Of a stretch of 64,000 bases of DNA, positions 59,720-64,000 are shown piece by piece. The position numbers and the translations under genes are program-made. The stretch spans positions 372,001 to 436,000 of the forward strand of contig CAWFBT010000002.1 of assembly GCA_963814095.1 (NCBI GenBank). Reading direction: 5' to 3'. Below the pieces are notes generated by a model. That model did no database searches, had not been told where the DNA came from, and saw nothing but the letters and a program-made list of their open reading frames with translations. How positions within the stretch are numbered: position 1 is the first letter of the stretch; the number at the start of each line of letters is the position of its first letter. The stretch is from JACVRW01 sp963814095. Lineage in GTDB: Bacteria > Actinomycetota > Thermoleophilia > Solirubrobacterales > Thermoleophilaceae.

Positions 59720-61121
59720 TCAGAACTGGAAGTAGATGAAGGGTGCGACTCCCTGCTGGCCGACGGCCGCGTCGGCCGCGACGATCAGCGCGCCGATCGC
59801 AATCCCCTGGAAGGCCACCGGACGCGCGACGAGCCAGGCCTCCCCGCGCCTCCACATGTCCTGTGGGAAGAACTGCACGGCGACCGCCGCAACGACCAGG
59901 AACACCATAGGGAGCGTGACGAGCGGCGACGGCCCTGAGAGCCCGATCCCGCCCAGGATGTCGAACGCAGTCGAGAGGTTGGGGGCGCGGAAGAAGACCC
60001 AGGCAACACATACGACATTGAAGGTCACGAACCACGCAAGCCATTTCGGCAGCCGGAAGCCGGGGTGATGCGTGCGGCCCCAGCGCTCAATCGAGAGGGC
60101 GGTGCCGTGGATGCCGCCCCAGAACAGGAAGGTGAACGACGCGCCGTGCCAGAAGCCCGCCGAGCAGCATCGTGATCATCAGGTTGCGATAGGTCTTGCC
60201 CTCGCCCTTGCGATTGCCGCCGAGCGGGATGTACAGGTAGTCCCGCAGCCAGCGCGACAGCGTGATGTGCCAGCGGCGCCAGAAGTCCTGGAGCGACAGG
60301 GCGGTGTAGGGCCTGTTGAAGTTCTGCGGGAGCTGGAAGCCGAGCAGCAGGGCGATGCCGATCGCTATGTCCGTGTAGCCGGAGAAGTCGCAGTAGATCT
60401 GGGCGGCGAAGGCATAGAAGGCGAGCAGGATCTCGCCCCCGGAGTGGGCGACGGGGTCGTTGTAGACGGGGTCGACGACCTGGCGCGCGAGCTCGTCCGC
60501 GACGACGGTCTTCTTGATCAGCCCGCCGGCGATCAGGAAGAGACCGGGGCCGGCGAGCACCGTCCGCGGGTCGCGCGGAGTGCGCAGCTGCGGCAGCAGC
60601 TCGTTCGCGCGGACGATCGGCCCCGCGACCAGGTGGGGAAAGAAGGCCTGCAGGATCGCGACGTCCATGAGCGACGCGGCACGCGTCTCGCCGCGGTAGA
60701 CGTCGACGACGTACGAGATCGCCTGGAAGGTGAAGAACGAGATGCCGATCGGCAGGACGATCTGGACGATCGGGAGCGGCGACCCGAGGCCGATGCCATC
60801 AAGAAGGGAGTTGAATTCGTCGACGAAGAAGCCGAAGTACTTGAAGGTGCCCAGTAGCGCCAGGTCGAACGTGACCGCGAGGACGAGCGCGCGCTTGCGC
60901 GCGACCTGCGACTCCGAGCGCGCGATCACCTGGGCCGCGAACGTGTTGACCACACTCGACCCGATCAGGAGCAGGACCCAGCGCCAGTCCACCCACCCGT
61001 AGAACGCGTATGACGCGAGCAGGATGAACGGCCGCCATGCTCTCGGGTGAGGCATGAGCGCCCAGGAGACGATGAACACGACCACGAAGAAGGCCGCGAA
61101 CTCGATTGTGGGGAAACTCAC
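59720..61121 (-). pseudogene. MBOAT O-acyltransferase (AlgI-like), frameshifted
   Basis: GTG at 61121. The first ~315 codons show AlgI/DltB features: YAFYGWVDWRWVLLLIGSSV, HLVAGPIVRANELLPQL, QIYCDFSGYTDIAIGIALLL, FNRPYTALSLQDFWRRWHIT and LRDYLYIPLGGNRKG. At about 60165 an extra T in GGGCTTCTGGCAC breaks the segment encoding LLGGLWHGAS, the catalytic WHG motif; the other frame continues FFRAPNLSTAFDILGGIG and VAPFIYFQF to 59720. Repaired it is ~466 residues with about ten helices. It would transfer acetyl groups across the membrane to a glycan. Confidence 0.82.
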
Positions 61122-61927
61122 GGCGATGATTCTGGCTGGCGCAGCGGCCGTGCTTTTGACCGGCGCGCCGGCGACCGCCCAAAACGGCGGCGGAAGCGTG
61201 CTCGTGATCGGCGACAGCCTGCAGGTCGGAACGGGCCCCTACTTGGAGCAGGAGCTGCGCGGGATGCCGGTCGAGTCGGACGACCGTCAGAGCCGCCGCA
61301 GCGACGAGGGCCTCCAGGCGCTGCGCGCCAGGCTGAGCCCCGAGCACACCGTCGTCGTGTTCGACATGGGAACGAACGACGATCCGAGCAATCCCGACGC
61401 CTTCTACGCGAATCTGCAGGCGGCGCGCGCCGCGGCCGGCGACCGCTGCCTCGTCGTCGCAACCATTCTGCGGCCGCCCTACAACGGCTTCACCGTCGAG
61501 AGGATGAACGCCGCAGTGGAGCGCTTCGCTCTCGACAACCCCGGCGTCCAGCTCGTCGACTGGTACGGAGTCGCGACGAGCACGCCGGGGATCCTCTACG
61601 ACGACGGTGTTCACGCCCGCCCCGAGGGCTACGCCCTGCGCGGCCGGCTCGTCGCCGACGCCGTGCGCAGCTGCGGCGGGGGTGGAGGCGGCAACGCGAC
61701 CGGGATCCCGGCGCCCTCGCGCAAGGCGCGAAGCGCGCCGCCACCCGCCCCCAAGCCCGAGCGCGAGCCGCCGCCTGTGGTCGACGTGCAGCATCGAGCC
61801 GCCGGGGCCGCTGCTCGCCATCGCCGGAGCCGTCCGGCACGCCGCGACGCTCGTGTCGGCAGCCGGCCGCGACGCCCGCCAGGCGGCGGGCATGGGCCCG
61901 CCAGAGCCCGTGTTGGGCGCCGATTAA
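61108..61927 (+). CDS. Secreted SGNH hydrolase, C-terminal tail apparently frameshifted
   Basis: GTG at 61108 gives GKLTAMILAGAAAVLLTG, a signal peptide ending at APATAQ; the start lies 14 bases inside the divergent MBOAT gene's 5' end. SGNH blocks: SVLVIGDSLQVGTGPYLEQE, VVVFDMGTNDDPSNPDAFYA and DDGVHARPEGYALRG. After the Gly/Pro-rich linker (SAPPPAPKPEREPPPVVDV), the frame seems to slip near 61790; another frame gives a hydrophobic IEPPGPLLAIAGAVRHAATL helix and stop at 61927. Uncorrected, the frame runs on to 62799 through the next gene, which is implausible. Paralogue of the SGNH protein at 58139-58726. Confidence 0.72.
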
Positions 61928-61966
61928 TCCTTGCGGGTCTCACGGGATCACCCATAGGGTGCGGCC

Positions 61967-62893
61967 ATGACCAAAATCAAAAGGACTCTCACGGGGCTTG
62001 TAGCGACGGCCGCCCTGGCCCTCGCACTCGCCCCCTCGGCCTCGGCGGCCGAAGCCACCTGCCCCGGCTCCTTCGAGGTGCTGCACAACGACCGCATCGG
62101 CGCGATGCAGCTCCCGGCCGGTCCCTACACGATCACCGTGCTCGACACGGCGACGATGGGCTGCACGGAGGCCTCACATCTCTTCACCCAGTTCCTCGAG
62201 GACTGGGACGGGCGCCTGCCCCGCCCGTGGGTGGCGAACAACACGACGCGCACCTTCACAGCCGGTCGCGGCAGCAGCGTCGGCTTCCGCGTCACGCCGG
62301 GACAGCCGACCCCGCCGATCCCGCCCAACCCGCCACACCCGCCCTCGAGCCGCGTCTGCGGCGGCTACTTCACCGTGCTGCACAACGATCACATCGGCAG
62401 CTTCTCGATCCCGAAGGGCCGCTACCGGATCACGCTGCTCGGCTACTCGGGTCCCAGCTGCTCGCAGGCCTCCACGCTGTTCGCCCAGTTCCTGCAGGAC
62501 TTCGACGGGATCCTGCCGCGGCCGTGGTCCGTCGACTCGAGCACGGGCAGCTTCATGAGGGGGAGCCGCCACATCGGCTTCCGCATCAAGCCGTACGTCG
62601 ACGATGGCGGCACGTCGAACGGCGGTCGCTATCCGGTCCGCGGGGAGACGCGCTGCCCGACGTTCCGCGTGCTCCACAACGACAGCATCGGGCGGCTCGT
62701 CCTGCCCAAGGGCAGCTACAACGTGTGGGTGCGCGGCAGGCTGAGCTGCGCGGCCTCGACGCGGCTGTTCGACCAGTTCCTGGACGACCCGAGCGGTGAC
62801 CTGCCGACGCCGTGGGTCGTGAATGCCCGGAGCGCGAGCTTCTCGCGCGGCCCCGGCAGCTCCACCGGCTTCCGCGTCAAGCCGGTCAGGTAG
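61967..62893 (+). CDS. Secreted protein with three Cys-containing tandem repeats
   Basis: A 308-residue exported protein (signal peptide to SASAAEA). Three ~80-residue repeats begin at about residues 32, 131 and 229. Each has the pattern C-P/G-x-F-x-VLHNDxIGxxxxPxGxYxI, a second Cys about 25 residues later, then F-x-QFLxDxxGxLPxPW and a GFRxKP-type end. Two Cys per repeat suggest one disulfide each. A Pro-rich linker (TPPIPPNPPHPPSS) joins repeats 1 and 2. The repeat is not one I can name. It follows the SGNH/MBOAT genes, so cell-surface glycan binding is possible but untested. Confidence 0.75.
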   Translation: MTKIKRTLTGLVATAALALALAPSASAAEATCPGSFEVLHNDRIGAMQLPAGPYTITVLDTATMGCTEASHLFTQFLEDWDGRLPRPWVANNTTRTFTAGRGSSVGFRVTPGQPTPPIPPNPPHPPSSRVCGGYFTVLHNDHIGSFSIPKGRYRITLLGYSGPSCSQASTLFAQFLQDFDGILPRPWSVDSSTGSFMRGSRHIGFRIKPYVDDGGTSNGGRYPVRGETRCPTFRVLHNDSIGRLVLPKGSYNVWVRGRLSCAASTRLFDQFLDDPSGDLPTPWVVNARSASFSRGPGSSTGFRVKPVR

Positions 62894-63241
62894 TCAATCC
62901 GGCGTATGGGTGCGCAGGTGCTCGTCGAGCACCTCGCGCACCCAGCGCCGTTCTTCCGCGCTCGCCATCCGGTAGCGCCCGAGCAGCTCGCGCTGCCCCT
63001 CGAGCGGCAGCCCGCTGATCTCCCAGCGCACCGCCAGGCGCTCGAACAGGAATTCGCCGCGGCGCTGCCAGCGGTCCTCCGCGCTCGCCGCCGGCTTCGA
63101 CTCGAGCGCGTCGAGCTTCGCGCGCGTCCCGGCGCTCAGCTCGTCGCGCAGCGTGAGCACGTTGCCCTCGGCGTCGGGGTAGTCCGTGGTGGAGGGAGGC
63201 GCTTTGTCCTTTCCCTCGCGGCGCCGGCTGCGACGGCCCAT
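62894..63241 (-). CDS. Hypothetical charged protein
   Basis: A 115-residue protein starting ATG 63241, one base after the stop of the DUF3089 gene. The N-terminus is very basic (GRRSRRREGKDK), then mostly helical and charged: LTLRDELSAGTRAKLDALES, DRWQRRGEFLFERLAVRWE and ASAEERRWVREVLDEHLR. No family recognised. Its stop abuts that of the convergent repeat protein (62893/62894). It could be a nucleoid- or ribosome-associated helper, but nothing proves this. Confidence 0.6.
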   Translation of the reverse strand: MGRRSRRREGKDKAPPSTTDYPDAEGNVLTLRDELSAGTRAKLDALESKPAASAEDRWQRRGEFLFERLAVRWEISGLPLEGQRELLGRYRMASAEERRWVREVLDEHLRTHTPD

Positions 63242-63242
63242 C

Positions 63243-64000
63243 TCAGCGGCTGCGCAGGTAGTTGCGCGCCTGGCGTCGCACCAGCTCGACGAGGTCGCCG
63301 AGAGCGATGTTGGCGTCCGTCAGGTGCAGGCCCCAGTTCGGCGCGGGAACGGGGTTGAGTACCGGCGCACCGTCACGCGGCGAGACTTGGAGCACGCTGG
63401 CGCCGTCCGCCTTCGAGCAGCGGGCGCTGTAGATCCCGGGGAACGAGCGCCAGGCCGTGCGCACGCTCGGCATGGGCGCGCCCGTGGCGACGGTGAGGGC
63501 CCCGATCGACGTGCCCGGCGCGAACGGCTTGCCGGGGAAGACCGGCTCGATGGGGGCGGAGCCGCCGGCGAGCGCAGCGGGGTTCGTGCAGACCGCCTCG
63601 CGACCGTCCTCCGGCCGGCCGAAGAGCGAGTCGTCCGGAACCGGTGCGCCGTAGGTCGAGAAGGCGACGACGCAGCCGAGCTGGCGCTCCGCGCGGCAGG
63701 CCGGCACGTTCCGGAACTCGCCGGACATGACGTTTCCGCCAAGCAACAGCGCCGAGATCAGCCGCCGGCGCACGGCCGTCCTCCGGTCGATCTCGCGCTT
63801 GACGAGCTCGCGCAGCATGAACGTGCCCTGCGAGTGGCTGATCAGCACGACGCCGCGACCCTTGTTGAACCTGCGCAGGTACGTGTGCCAAGCCTCGCGC
63901 ACGTCGCCGTAGGCACGGGCGCGCATCGCGGGCGTCGTGTCCGAGCTCAGGATGCCGGTCGTGGTGAGCTGCCGGTAGACCGGCGCGTACACGCGGCAGT
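63243..64000 (-). CDS. DUF3089 alpha/beta hydrolase, partial (cut by window edge)
   Basis: C-terminal ~252 residues of a DUF3089 family protein; the N-terminus lies beyond the right edge. Family markers: VYAPVYRQLTTTGILSSD, the nucleophile elbow GVVLISHSQGTFMLREL (Gly/Ser-x-Ser-x-Gly variant), ALLLGGNVMSGEFRNVPAC, CVVAFSTYGAPVPDDSLFGR and the final WGLHLTDANIALGDLVELVR with the catalytic His. Lysophospholipase/lipase-like activity is suggested for the family. Cysteines around VPACRAERQLGCVV suggest an exported enzyme with a disulfide. Confidence 0.83.
   Translation of the reverse strand, partial: CRVYAPVYRQLTTTGILSSDTTPAMRARAYGDVREAWHTYLRRFNKGRGVVLISHSQGTFMLRELVKREIDRRTAVRRRLISALLLGGNVMSGEFRNVPACRAERQLGCVVAFSTYGAPVPDDSLFGRPEDGREAVCTNPAALAGGSAPIEPVFPGKPFAPGTSIGALTVATGAPMPSVRTAWRSFPGIYSARCSKADGASVLQVSPRDGAPVLNPVPAPNWGLHLTDANIALGDLVELVRRQARNYLRSR

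Noticed and set aside
1..64000. CRISPR array, prophage or insertion sequence
   Set aside because: No regularly spaced repeats, cas genes, transposases or phage structural genes were found by reading both strands.

Overview
The window is a dense, very GC-rich bacterial chromosome segment with short intergenic gaps, many GTG/TTG starts and frequent 1- to 4-base gene overlaps (ATGA, GTGA, TTGA). Together with two ECF sigma factors, HtaA-domain secreted proteins, a DrrA/DrrB-type exporter and a GlnA-like gamma-glutamylamine synthetase, this points to an Actinomycetota genome, most likely class Thermoleophilia (Solirubrobacterales-like). That placement is inferred from gene content, not from a marker gene. 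No phage, insertion sequence, integrase or CRISPR array was seen.

Layout. 0-6.1 kb: the edge of an ECF sigma gene, then two HtaA-domain exported proteins, an NmrA-like Rossmann protein that appears to start with CTG, a membrane protein, a membrane-anchored sulfite-oxidase-type molybdoenzyme and a beta-propeller lipoprotein. 6.2-11.6 kb: a methyltransferase and sugar-related genes (TIGR04282-type transferase, GT2, a polytopic GT-C-like protein, a nucleotide-sugar epimerase, a cupin lipoprotein). 11.7-19.5 kb: a two-component system, a truncated PPOX-fold protein, a MarR repressor with twin palindromic operators facing a DrrAB exporter, a secreted peptidase-like hydrolase and a 14-TM drug exporter with a Crp-like site. 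19.5-24.6 kb: a flavin monooxygenase-like protein, a HipA-like kinase with DUF3037, an Ada/Ogt alkyl-DNA repair protein, an AlkZ-type glycosylase and an amine oxidase, with a striking long hairpin between the last two. 24.6-33.4 kb: an M28 peptidase, a TrxR-like flavoprotein and XRE-cupin regulator, an AsnC regulator facing phenylalanine hydroxylase, a GlpA/GlpB-like flavoprotein pair, two tiny acidic proteins and a zincin. 33.5-39.3 kb: a methyltransferase, a broken histidine kinase, tRNA-Ser(GGA), an ECF sigma/anti-sigma pair, a lipoprotein, a CYTH protein and small proteins.

39.3-56.6 kb is an amine-catabolism region: a GntR regulator, a LysR regulator with a BBE-type FAD oxidase, a DMGDH/sarcosine-dehydrogenase-like FAD-GcvT fusion with a choline/ethanolamine-kinase-like protein, a K+/H+ antiporter, an FGGY kinase, and the run APC permease - gamma-glutamylamine synthetase - PuuD-type hydrolase(s) - aldehyde dehydrogenase - SDR - glutamine amidotransferase. 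The last set has the parts of a gamma-glutamylated amine route: import, glutamylation, oxidation, release of glutamate. The substrate (ethanolamine or a polyamine) is not settled by sequence.

56.6-64 kb is an envelope region: a Pro-tailed membrane protein, a YqgE/AlgH protein, three SGNH hydrolases around an AlgI-type MBOAT acyltransferase (likely O-acylation of a surface glycan), a secreted protein with three copies of a Cys-containing repeat, and a DUF3089 hydrolase cut by the window edge.

A caution: eight genes, all at positions above 34 kb, carry single-base frameshifts (histidine kinase, antiporter, permease with about six, two GATases, a DUF459 hydrolase, the MBOAT, and the tail of one SGNH hydrolase), while the first 34 kb is clean. 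Localised assembly error is the simplest explanation; real gene decay cannot be excluded.
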